From: JBKJML01 sp046596415
GTDB taxonomy: Bacteria > Actinomycetota > Thermoleophilia > Gaiellales > Gaiellaceae
Direction: 5' to 3'
NCBI GenBank assembly: GCA_046596415.1
Contig: JBKJML010000105.1
Span: 1 to 11,106 of the forward strand
DNA: 11,106 nt
Notes under the pieces: model-generated
Told to the model about the DNA's origin: nothing
Database searches by the model: none
What the model saw: only the letters and a program-made list of their open reading frames with translations
Part shown: positions 1 through 6,197 of the stretch, piece by piece
Layout: every line of letters starts with the position of its first letter
How positions within the stretch are numbered: position 1 is the first letter of the stretch
Translations under genes and position numbers: made by a program

Positions 1-1550
1 ATCAGCGACTCGGTCGAGGCGTCGACCGAGGCGGTCGCGTCGTCGAGGATCAGGATGCGCGGGTCGATCACGAGCGCCCGCGCGATCGCGAGCCGCTGCC
101 GCTGGCCGCCGGAGAGCGTGATCCCGCGCTCGCCGATCACGGTGTCGTAGCCCTGCGGCAGCTCCTCGACGAAGCCGTGCGCCTGGGCTGCGCGCGCGGC
201 CGCCTCGACCAGCTCGTGCGTCGCGCCGGGCGTCCCGAAGGCGATGTTGTCGCGCACGCTCGCCGAGAAGAGGAACGGATCCTGCGAGATGACCCCGATC
301 TCACGGCGGAGCGACCGGCGGCCGACCTCCCGCACGTCGGCGCCGTCCACGAGCACCCGGCCGCCGCTCACGTCGTAGAAGCGCGGCACGAGCGACGCGA
401 GCGTCGTCTTCCCCGAGCCGGTGTGGCCGATCAGCGCCACGGTCGTGCCGGCCGCGATCTCGAGCTCGATCCCCTGGAGGACGGGCCGCCCCGGCTCGTA
501 CGCGAAGTCGACCGACTCGAAGCGGATCGCGCCCGGCCCCGGTGGCAGCGGCTTCGCGTCCGGCAGGTCGGCGATCCCTTCCGGCTCGTCGATCACCTCG
601 AAGATGCGCTCCCCCGAAGCAGTCGCGCGCTGAGCTTGCCCGATCCAGATCCCGAGCTGCCGGAGCGGCAGCACGAGCATCGCGAGCAACAGGTTGAAGG
701 CAACGAAGTCGCCGAGGGTCAGGGAGCCGTTCACGACCATGTTCCCGGCTGCGATCAGCACCGCCGCCTGAGCGATCATCGGCAGGAATGAGAGCAGCGG
801 CACGTAGATCGCGCGCTGGCGGTTCGCGAGCACGCTCTGGTCGAACACCCCGTAGGAGCTCCGCTCGAAGCGCTCCTGGCGACGATCCTCCTGCGCGAAC
901 GACTTGACGACGTGGACGCCGACGATCGACTCCTCGGCCACGGTCGCCACGTCGGCGAGGCGCTGCTGCACGTCGCGCAGGACCGGGTGTGAGACATGGC
1001 TGTAGCGGTAGGCGACCCCGATCAGGAGTGGTGTGATCCCGAGCGCGATCAACGCCAGGCGCCACTCGTAGACGAAGAGAACGGCGGTGACGCTGACGAT
1101 CGTGACGATGTGCTGCGCGAAGAAGATCAGGCCATAGCCGAGGAAGAACCGCACCGCCTGGAGGTCGACCGTCGCCCGCGACATCAGCTGGCCAGTCTGG
1201 TGGCGGTCGTAGAAGCGAAACGAGAGCCGAACGAGGCGCGCGTAGAGGGCGTCGCGAAGGTCGTACTCGACCCCGAGCGCCTGCCGGCCGGAGATGAAGC
1301 GGCGCCCGACCATCAGCAGCGCCTTGACGAGACCGAGCGCGACGATCTGGGCGATCCCGAGCGAGAGATTGGACTGCTCGGCGCCTTGCCGCAGCTCGTC
1401 GATCACGCGGCCGGTGACGACGAGGATCGCGATCGCGGCGCTCTGGGAGAGGATCGCGAGCACGGTCGAGGCGATCAGCGAGCCGCGGTAGGGCCGCAGG
1501 AAACCGACGAGACGGCGGAAGGTGGTGCGATAGGCGACCGGGGCGCTCAC
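1..1550 (-). CDS. ABC exporter half-transporter (membrane domain fused to ATPase), 3' end cut by window
   Basis: Membrane-embedded ABC exporter subunit with an N-terminal transmembrane domain and a C-terminal nucleotide-binding domain; 516 codons are visible. Hydrophobic helices lie near residues 24-46, 62-81, 140-180 and 250-295. The ATPase domain shows Walker A GHTGSGKT (375-382), a Q-loop at Q423, signature LSGGQ (479-483), Walker B ILILD ending at D503 and D-loop SVDA (508-511). The residue after the Walker B Asp, normally the catalytic Glu, is Asp504. Such substitutions are typical of the degenerate ATP site in heterodimeric exporters (TM287/288, BmrC/BmrD), so a partner subunit may lie just outside the left edge; that is inference. 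The H-loop is off the window. The GTG start at 1550 is chosen because it gives the usual short N-terminus before helix 1 and sits 6 bases after a TAGATT box overlapping the upstream gene's stop. Substrate cannot be predicted. Confidence 0.93.
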   Translation of the reverse strand, partial: MSAPVAYRTTFRRLVGFLRPYRGSLIASTVLAILSQSAAIAILVVTGRVIDELRQGAEQSNLSLGIAQIVALGLVKALLMVGRRFISGRQALGVEYDLRDALYARLVRLSFRFYDRHQTGQLMSRATVDLQAVRFFLGYGLIFFAQHIVTIVSVTAVLFVYEWRLALIALGITPLLIGVAYRYSHVSHPVLRDVQQRLADVATVAEESIVGVHVVKSFAQEDRRQERFERSSYGVFDQSVLANRQRAIYVPLLSFLPMIAQAAVLIAAGNMVVNGSLTLGDFVAFNLLLAMLVLPLRQLGIWIGQAQRATASGERIFEVIDEPEGIADLPDAKPLPPGPGAIRFESVDFAYEPGRPVLQGIELEIAAGTTVALIGHTGSGKTTLASLVPRFYDVSGGRVLVDGADVREVGRRSLRREIGVISQDPFLFSASVRDNIAFGTPGATHELVEAAARAAQAHGFVEELPQGYDTVIGERGITLSGGQRQRLAIARALVIDPRILILDDATASVDASTESL

Positions 1551-1556
1551 CGTTCC

Positions 1557-1562
1557 AATCTA
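1557..1562 (-). promoter_or_regulatory. Putative -10 box TAGATT of the ABC exporter gene
   Basis: TAGATT on the minus strand begins with the TAG stop codon of the glycosylase gene and ends 6 bases before the exporter GTG. No Shine-Dalgarno-like sequence lies between them, so a leaderless mRNA starting at or next to the GTG is likely. No clear -35 hexamer is visible. Confidence 0.5.
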
Positions 1563-2174
1563 GCCGCCGGTGCCGAGTCGCCCGAGCTCGCGCCGCACGT
1601 GCGAGAGCGCCTTGCCAAGCCGCGCCCGGTTCGCCCCGTCGTTCAGCCAGCCGCTGGCGCCCGAGGGGTGGGGAAGCGGAATCACGATCGCACCGTCGAG
1701 CGTGTAGCTCTTGCCGATCGACTCGGTGAGCGTCGGGATCCCAAGCAGCCGCTTCAGCGCCAGCCCGCCGACGGTCACCACGAGCTCCGGGCGGAGCAGG
1801 CGGAGCTCCCAGTCGCGCCAGAACTCACAGAGCTCCTGCTCGCGAGGAGTGGGCGTCCGGTCGCCGCGGCCGGAAGCCGGCCGGCCCGGGTAGCAGCGGG
1901 TCACCGACGCGCAGTAGAACGTCGCGTAGAAGGCCTGCTCGTCGAGGCCCGTCCAGCGGCGAAGCGTCGCCCCGGCGCGGCCACGCCAGGGCAGGCGCTC
2001 CACGCCCTCCACGATTCCCGGCGCCTGGCCGAACAGATAGGCCCGCTGACCGGCCAGCGGCGCCCGGACGGGCCACGACTCGAGCGGATAGCCCGCCTCG
2101 GCACACGCGCGGCAGACCGCCGTGTCGCGCTGGAGCGACGGCAGCGAGCGATAGAGGCTCTTGCGGACCGTCAC
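1560..2174 (-). CDS. Uracil-DNA glycosylase superfamily protein (family 4-like, iron-sulfur)
   Basis: A 204-residue protein of the uracil-DNA glycosylase superfamily, expected to excise uracil or another damaged base from DNA and so start base-excision repair. Motif A is GQAPG (49-53), followed by the family-4-like stretch PWRGRAG (62-68). Motif B is HPSGASGW (169-176). Cys21-x2-Cys24, Cys94 and Cys116 match the spacing of the four cysteines that bind the [4Fe-4S] cluster in family 4 enzymes. The motifs are not the classical ones: family 4 usually has GEAPG and HPAA, whereas here Gln replaces the Glu and the HPSGAS loop is partly reminiscent of the MUG/SMUG groups. Substrate range is therefore uncertain. 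The GTG start overlaps the methyltransferase stop (GTGA), implying translational coupling in one minus-strand operon. Confidence 0.85.
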   Translation of the reverse strand: MTVRKSLYRSLPSLQRDTAVCRACAEAGYPLESWPVRAPLAGQRAYLFGQAPGIVEGVERLPWRGRAGATLRRWTGLDEQAFYATFYCASVTRCYPGRPASGRGDRTPTPREQELCEFWRDWELRLLRPELVVTVGGLALKRLLGIPTLTESIGKSYTLDGAIVIPLPHPSGASGWLNDGANRARLGKALSHVRRELGRLGTGG

Positions 2175-2764
2175 CGTGGCGAGCGGACGGCGACGAACCA
2201 GCGCCCGGCGAAGAGCGTCTCACCGTCGCCCAGCTCCTCGGCCAGCTCGTCGGGGGTGAAGTAGCGCTTGTAGACCTCGTGCCGCGAGCCGTCGTTCAGC
2301 ACCCGCTCCTGCCGCTCCTTCGCCTGCACATCGTCGCGTAGCGCCGAGTCGACGACGACGAGCTCGCGACCGGCTCGGCGTGCCTCGCTCAGGAACAGGC
2401 TGCGCGCTTCGCCCTCGAGGTGCCCGTAAAAATGGGCGGCGAAGATCCGCTCGAACTCGTCGTCCGAACAGGGAAGCGGGAGCGCGTCGCCCTGCACGAA
2501 GACGGCACGGGTGATGCGCGCTGCGGCGATCTCGATCATGCTTGGGCTCTGATCGAGCGCGGTCAGCTCGCCGGGCAGGTACTGGGTCAGGAAGCCGGTC
2601 CCGCAGGCGACGTCGAGTGTTCGCACCGGCTCCAGGGCAGCGATCACGTCGATCAGCGCCGCCCGTTCGTCCTCCCAGCCCGGCCGGTCGCGCTCCGCGA
2701 ACAGACCGGTCCCGAGCCACCAGTCGTCGTACTCCGGCGCGCGGCGCTCGTAGTACTCCTCCAC
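2171..2764 (-). CDS. Class I SAM-dependent methyltransferase
   Basis: A 197-residue Rossmann-fold methyltransferase, probably cytosolic. SAM-binding motif I is DVACGTGF (51-58), the acidic residue after strand 2 is Asp71 in ALDQSPSMI (69-77), and GDALPLP (92-98) matches the motif around the adenine pocket. The N-terminus EEYYERRAPEYDDWW is typical of this small methyltransferase group. The reading frame stays open to 3022, but I choose the GTG at 2764 because it sits directly before that conserved start, avoids overlap with the divergent ftcD gene, and is 6 bases after a TACCCT box. The substrate (small molecule, lipid or protein) cannot be read from the sequence. It overlaps the downstream glycosylase gene by 4 bases, so the two are probably co-translated; no functional link is evident. 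Confidence 0.9.
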   Translation of the reverse strand: MEEYYERRAPEYDDWWLGTGLFAERDRPGWEDERAALIDVIAALEPVRTLDVACGTGFLTQYLPGELTALDQSPSMIEIAAARITRAVFVQGDALPLPCSDDEFERIFAAHFYGHLEGEARSLFLSEARRAGRELVVVDSALRDDVQAKERQERVLNDGSRHEVYKRYFTPDELAEELGDGETLFAGRWFVAVRSPR

Positions 2765-2769
2765 GGCCG

Positions 2770-2775
2770 TAGGGT
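2770..2775 (+). promoter_or_regulatory. Putative -10 box TAGGGT of ftcD
   Basis: TAGGGT lies 7 bases before the ftcD GTG at 2783, in the 18-base gap between two divergent genes. The spacing fits a transcript starting at or close to the start codon. Each promoter's -35 region would fall inside the other gene's coding sequence. Confidence 0.5.
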
Positions 2776-2776
2776 A
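2771..2776 (-). promoter_or_regulatory. Putative -10 box TACCCT of the methyltransferase-glycosylase operon
   Basis: TACCCT on the minus strand lies 6 bases before the methyltransferase GTG, with no Shine-Dalgarno between. It shares five of its six base pairs with the opposite-strand ftcD box. Confidence 0.5.
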
Positions 2777-2782
2777 CGCGCC

Positions 2783-3664
2783 GTGGAACTGCCGCTGGAG
2801 TCGGTGCCGAACGTCTCGGAGGGACGCGATGCCGCCGTGGTCGAGGCAGTGGGAGCGGCGTTCGCCGCGCACGCTCGCCTGCTCGACGTACACGTTGATG
2901 CCGACCACAACCGCTCGGTCTTCACACTCGTCGGTGGCGATGACGCACTCGTCGAGGCACTCGTCGCCGGAGTCGCCTGCGCGCGGGAGCGCATCGATCT
3001 CCGCCGCCACGAGGGCGTCCATCCGCGGATCGGCGCCGCCGACGTCGTACCCGTGGTGCCACTCCGCCCGGCGCAGCTGGAGCAGGCGAAGGCGGTCGCG
3101 CTACGCGTCGCGGAGCGGATCGGCACGGAGCTCAAGCTGCCCGTCTTCCTCTACGGTGAGCTCGGTGCCGGCCGCGGGCCGGCGTTCTTCCGGCGCGGCG
3201 GCCCGGAGCAGCTGCAAAGCAGGCTCGACGCCGGCGAGCTTCGGCCCGACTTCGGCCCCGCCAGGCTCGATTCGTCCGCCGGCGGCGTGATCGTCGGCGC
3301 CCGGCCTCCCCTGATCGCCTTCAACGTCGCGCTCCACTCGACCGACGTCGAGGTGGCACGGACGATTGCAGGCCTCGTGCGAGAGAGCGGCGGCGGCTTC
3401 CCCGGCGTCCGTGCGCTCGGCCTCGCGCTGCCGCGAGCGGGGGTCGTGCAGGTGTCGATGAACGTCGAGGACTGGGAAGCCGCGCCGCTGCAGGAGATCG
3501 TCGCGAGGATCGCGGCCGAGGCGGCAGCGCTCCGCGTCGAGGTCGCCGGCTCGGAGCTCGTCGGCCTGCTGCCCGCCGGGGCCGTCTCGGCCGCTGCCGG
3601 TGCCGTGCTCGGGGTCGAGGGCCTCGACGCATCCCGGGTGGTCGAGTTGCGCCTCCTCGAGTGA
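2783..3664 (+). CDS. ftcD: Glutamate formiminotransferase, single-domain
   Basis: Transfers the formimino group of N-formimino-L-glutamate to tetrahydrofolate, giving glutamate and 5-formimino-tetrahydrofolate; this is the last step of histidine breakdown in the folate-dependent route. Hallmarks are VPNVSEGRD (8-16), DADHNRSVFT (39-48), HEGVHPRIGAADVVP (76-90, whose His80 aligns with the catalytic His82 of the porcine enzyme), GARPPLIAFNV (172-182) and QVSMNVED (223-230). At 293 residues it holds only the two formiminotransferase subdomains and lacks the cyclodeaminase domain of the bifunctional mammalian enzyme. The frame extends upstream to 2420, but the GTG at 2783 places the conserved VPNVSEG at its usual position near the N-terminus. 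It lies upstream of hutH-hutU-hutI, fitting its role, although two unrelated small genes intervene. Confidence 0.93.
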   Translation: MELPLESVPNVSEGRDAAVVEAVGAAFAAHARLLDVHVDADHNRSVFTLVGGDDALVEALVAGVACARERIDLRRHEGVHPRIGAADVVPVVPLRPAQLEQAKAVALRVAERIGTELKLPVFLYGELGAGRGPAFFRRGGPEQLQSRLDAGELRPDFGPARLDSSAGGVIVGARPPLIAFNVALHSTDVEVARTIAGLVRESGGGFPGVRALGLALPRAGVVQVSMNVEDWEAAPLQEIVARIAAEAAALRVEVAGSELVGLLPAGAVSAAAGAVLGVEGLDASRVVELRLLE

Positions 3665-3711
3665 CGATGTTTCTCGCGCCGGTTCGCCAGGTAGAGGAAC
3701 GGCGAGCAACG

Positions 3712-3718
3712 AAAGGGG
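3712..3718 (+). promoter_or_regulatory. Shine-Dalgarno sequence of the BON-domain gene
   Basis: AAAGGGG ends 4 bases before the ATG at 3723. It decides this start over upstream in-frame codons and contrasts with the SD-less starts of the neighbouring transcription-unit heads. Confidence 0.6.
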
Positions 3719-3722
3719 ACAG

Positions 3723-4079
3723 ATGCGGAGGATTGGGTTAGCGCTGGTGTTGGTGGCAGTTGGCGTCCGGGTCTTCACGGGTCGCCGCGCCGGCGTCGCC
3801 TTCGGGCGGCTCCGGGGCGCGACGAGCGGGCTGCGCCCGACGAAATATGACGACGCGACGTTGAAGGCGAAGGTTGAGAGCGAGCTCTTCCGCGCGGAGC
3901 ACGACGTGAAAGGTGCGGTCAACGTGAACGCTCAGGAGGGCGTCGTGCAGTTGCGGGGCGAGCTCCCCTCACAGGGGCTGATCGACACGCTCGTCGAGCA
4001 GACGCGTCGGATCCACGGTGTGCGCGAGGTCGAGAACCTGTTGCACACGACGGGGACCGAAGCGCCGATGCACCACTAA
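3723..4079 (+). CDS. Small membrane-anchored BON-domain protein
   Basis: A 118-residue protein with a hydrophobic N-terminal helix (about residues 4-18, preceded by MRR and followed by Arg-rich sequence) and one BON domain at roughly 43-108. The domain shows the family pattern: an amphipathic helix (YDDATLKAKVESELF), the strand VKGAVNVNAQEGVVQLRG with its conserved glycine, and the closing GVREVENLL. BON domains, as in OsmY, bind lipid or envelope surfaces; the exact role here is unknown and has no obvious tie to histidine breakdown. It follows ftcD by 58 bases, no -10 box precedes it, and it has a clear Shine-Dalgarno, so it is probably transcribed with ftcD. Its opening codons (ATT, GGG, TTA, GTG, TTG) look less GC-biased than those of the neighbours. 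Confidence 0.82.
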   Translation: MRRIGLALVLVAVGVRVFTGRRAGVAFGRLRGATSGLRPTKYDDATLKAKVESELFRAEHDVKGAVNVNAQEGVVQLRGELPSQGLIDTLVEQTRRIHGVREVENLLHTTGTEAPMHH

Positions 4080-4136
4080 GAACTCAGCTCGGAATGACCC
4101 TTCGACGGCTCAAGACTTCGTTCTGAGCTGAGTTCT
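4079..4136 (+). repeat. Long inverted repeat: 19-bp hairpin, possible terminator or dispersed palindrome
   Basis: AGAACTCAGCTC (4079-4090) pairs perfectly with GAGCTGAGTTCT (4125-4136). Pairing continues inward through GGAATGA (4091-4097) with TCGTTCT (4118-4124), using two G-U pairs, for a 19-bp stem around a 20-base loop (4098-4117). It starts on the last base of the BON-gene stop codon. No U-tract follows on either strand, so it is not a textbook intrinsic terminator, but it could end the ftcD-BON transcript or block read-through. The loop side CCCTTCGACGGCTCA resembles the core of REP-like dispersed palindromes in other genomes; that resemblance is from memory. Confidence 0.75.
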
Positions 4137-4212
4137 AAGACGCTCGAACAATCCGTAACTCCCCGCAGCAGCTGCGCGGGCAAACCCGCAGGCGGGCGCG
4201 TCGGCGCCGTCG

Positions 4213-4218
4213 TAGGGT
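4213..4218 (+). promoter_or_regulatory. Putative -10 box TAGGGT of the Cys/His small-protein gene
   Basis: TAGGGT followed by 7 bases and then ATG at 4226. The spacer CGAGGGG is purine-rich, so a weak Shine-Dalgarno reading is also possible here, which makes this the least certain leaderless call in the window. Confidence 0.45.
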
Positions 4219-4225
4219 CGAGGGG

Positions 4226-4636
4226 ATGAAGCGCCTGCTCGCCGTCGTGCTGTTCCTGGCCGTCCTCGGCGGTGCGATCGTGCTCGCGGAGCGCCACGAC
4301 GCCCCGGCGCCTGCCGGCAAGCGCGTCGCCGTCGATCCGCATGGAGCGGTGATCGCCAGCGTGCGGACGCTCGTCGTCAGCCGCACGCAACCCACCGCCT
4401 CGCAACCCGGCAACCTCCTGCACGGCCGTCTGACCGAGGGGTCGATGCCGGACGCCGCGACGGCAGGGACGGTTCTGAGCGACGAGGATTGCGCCGCCGA
4501 CTCCCGCGGGGTCTCGAACTGCCTCAATCGCGTTCGACTCGCCGGCGGCCGGGAGATCTCGGTCCGTCACCCGCACGCCATGCGCAACGTTCCCTGCCTC
4601 GCGCCCGGCGAACGCGTGCACGTCGTTCCCGCCTAG
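4226..4636 (+). CDS. Uncharacterised exported or membrane-anchored Cys/His protein
   Basis: A 136-residue protein I do not recognise as a named family. An N-terminal KR followed by a hydrophobic segment (about 4-21, ending VLAERH) looks like a signal peptide or membrane anchor, so the rest is probably outside the membrane. The C-terminal third looks conserved in character: SDEDC (85-89), SNCLNRVRL (97-105), the HPHAM segment (115-119) with two histidines and a methionine, and VPCLAPGERVHV (122-133). Three cysteines (89, 99, 124) plus His115, His117 and Met119 could form a metal site or a disulfide; this is inference. Residues 24-80 are low-complexity and Ala/Pro/Thr-rich. It lies between the hairpin and hutH, 34 bases before hutH, with its own promoter-like box. 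A role in histidine breakdown is not evident. Confidence 0.75.
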   Translation: MKRLLAVVLFLAVLGGAIVLAERHDAPAPAGKRVAVDPHGAVIASVRTLVVSRTQPTASQPGNLLHGRLTEGSMPDAATAGTVLSDEDCAADSRGVSNCLNRVRLAGGREISVRHPHAMRNVPCLAPGERVHVVPA

Positions 4637-4657
4637 GAAGCGCGAACACGTCGGAGC

Positions 4658-4663
4658 TAGACT
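4658..4663 (+). promoter_or_regulatory. Putative -10 box TAGACT of the hutH operon
   Basis: TAGACT ends 7 bases before the hutH GTG at 4671, in a 34-base gap that has no Shine-Dalgarno next to the start. The same hexamer precedes the metallo-hydrolase gene. No palindromic operator for a HutC-type repressor is visible in the gap. Confidence 0.55.
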
Positions 4664-4670
4664 CGCTCGC

Positions 4671-6197
4671 GTGATCGCGAGCCACGCGCTGAGCGGCGAC
4701 GACCTCCGGATCGAAGATGTCTGGGACGTCGCCGTCCACGGCGCCCCGGCAGCCCTCGCGGCCGAGGCCCGGCCGAAGATGGCCGCGGCACGAGCGCTCG
4801 TCGAACAGGCCGCCGAGCACACCTATGGCGTCAATACGGGCTTCGGCCGCTTCGTCTCGCGTTCGATCCCCGACGAGCAGGCCTCGGAGCTCCAGCACCG
4901 CCTCCTGCGCAGCCACGCGTGCGGCGTCGGCGCCCCGTACCCCGACGAGGTCATCCGCGCGGCGATGCTGTTGCGCGCGAACGCGCTCGCGAAGGGTTAT
5001 TCGGGGGCACGCGTCACGACCGTCGAGCTGCTCGTCGAATGCCTGAACCGCGGCGTCCTGCCGTACGTTCCCTCGCGCGGCTCGGTCGGTGCGAGCGGTG
5101 ACCTGGCCCCACTCGCGCACCTTGCCCTCCCGCTCGTCGGCGAGGGAAAGGCGTGGTTCGAGGGCCAGCTCCTGCCAGGCGCCGACGCGCTCGCGGCGGC
5201 CGGCCTGGAGCCGATTCGGCTCGCCTCCAAGGAGGGCCTCTCGCTGATCAACGGCACCCAGTTCATGGCGGCGATGGCGACGCTCGCGCTCGTTCGAGCG
5301 CGCCGGCTCGCGAAGACCGCCGATCTCGCGTGTGCACTCTCGCTCGAAGCCCTCCAGGGATCCCGCACGAGCTTCCACCCGGCGATCCACGAGGCGCGGC
5401 CGCTCGTCGGGCAGGCGGAATCCGCCTCGAACATCCGCCGCTTGCTCGAAGGCTCGGCGATCATCGAGTCGCACCGCTGGTGCGACAAGGTGCAGGACGC
5501 CTACTCGCTGCGCTGCGCGCCACAGGTGCACGGCGCGAGCCGCGACCTGCTTCGCTACGTCGAGCAGACGGTTGCCGTCGAACTGAACGCGGCGACAGAC
5601 AACCCGCTCGTGCTCGTCGACGAGGGGATCGTCGTCTCGAACGGAAACTTCCACGGACAGCCGCTCGCTTTCGCGCTCGACGCGCTCGCAATGGCGGTAG
5701 CCGAGTTGGCGAGCATCTCCGAGCGGCGTGTCGAGCGGCTTGTCAACCCGTCCCTGTCGGACGGGCTGCCACCGTTCCTCACGCTCGAGGGCGGTCTGAA
5801 CAGCGGCTTCATGATCCTTCAGTACGTGGCGGCAGCGCTCGTCTCCGAGAACAAGTCGCTCTGCCATCCAGCCAGCGTCGACTCGATTCCCACGAGCGCC
5901 GGCCAAGAGGATCACGTCTCGATGGGGAACGCAGCCGGCCTGAAGGCACTCCAGGTGCTCGCGAACGCCGAGCGCGCGCTCGCGATCGAGCTGCTGGCCG
6001 GCGCCCAGGGGGTCGAGTTCCTGGCCCCGCTCGAACCAGGCCCAGGCGTGCGCGCCACGCACGCGCACGTTCGAACGCTCTCCGAGCGTCTGCGCGACGA
6101 CCGCTCCCTTTCGGAGGACATCGAGCGCGTGGCGCTCGCGATCGCCGGCGGATCGGTGGTCGCTGCCGCCGAGGCGGAGATCGGGGAGCTCGCATGA
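4671..6197 (+). CDS. hutH: Histidine ammonia-lyase (histidase)
   Basis: Cytosolic enzyme that removes ammonia from L-histidine to give trans-urocanate, the first step of histidine breakdown. The self-forming MIO prosthetic group comes from Ala141-Ser142-Gly143 in GSVGASGDLAPLAHL (137-151). Tyr52 in TYGVNTGFG (51-59) is the expected catalytic tyrosine. The segment around residues 264-290, SHRWCDKVQDAYSLRCAPQ followed by VHG, and the ELNAATDNPLV segment are highly characteristic of HutH rather than phenylalanine or tyrosine ammonia-lyases. Length, 508 residues, is normal for the family. The GTG at 4671 is chosen because it begins just before the usual N-terminal region and follows a TAGACT box by 7 bases. 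Its stop overlaps the next ATG (ATGA), coupling it to the small membrane-protein gene and then hutU. Confidence 0.97.
   Translation: MIASHALSGDDLRIEDVWDVAVHGAPAALAAEARPKMAAARALVEQAAEHTYGVNTGFGRFVSRSIPDEQASELQHRLLRSHACGVGAPYPDEVIRAAMLLRANALAKGYSGARVTTVELLVECLNRGVLPYVPSRGSVGASGDLAPLAHLALPLVGEGKAWFEGQLLPGADALAAAGLEPIRLASKEGLSLINGTQFMAAMATLALVRARRLAKTADLACALSLEALQGSRTSFHPAIHEARPLVGQAESASNIRRLLEGSAIIESHRWCDKVQDAYSLRCAPQVHGASRDLLRYVEQTVAVELNAATDNPLVLVDEGIVVSNGNFHGQPLAFALDALAMAVAELASISERRVERLVNPSLSDGLPPFLTLEGGLNSGFMILQYVAAALVSENKSLCHPASVDSIPTSAGQEDHVSMGNAAGLKALQVLANAERALAIELLAGAQGVEFLAPLEPGPGVRATHAHVRTLSERLRDDRSLSEDIERVALAIAGGSVVAAAEAEIGELA

Noticed and set aside
2420..2782. N-terminal extension of ftcD over the methyltransferase
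   Set aside because: Antisense to the methyltransferase core; conserved FtcD sequence begins only after 2783.
2765..3022. N-terminal extension of the methyltransferase into the ftcD region
   Set aside because: It is antisense to conserved ftcD sequence, and the family-like N-terminus begins at the GTG at 2764.
3667..3741. Tiny plus-strand open frame (24 codons) between ftcD and the BON gene
   Set aside because: It overlaps the BON gene's Shine-Dalgarno and start in another frame, has no ribosome site of its own and shows no recognisable pattern.
5153..6193. Open frame extending upstream of the 90-residue membrane protein inside hutH
   Set aside because: The upstream part is Arg/Ala/Pro-rich shadow of hutH; only the section from the ATG at 6194 has a coherent membrane-protein character.
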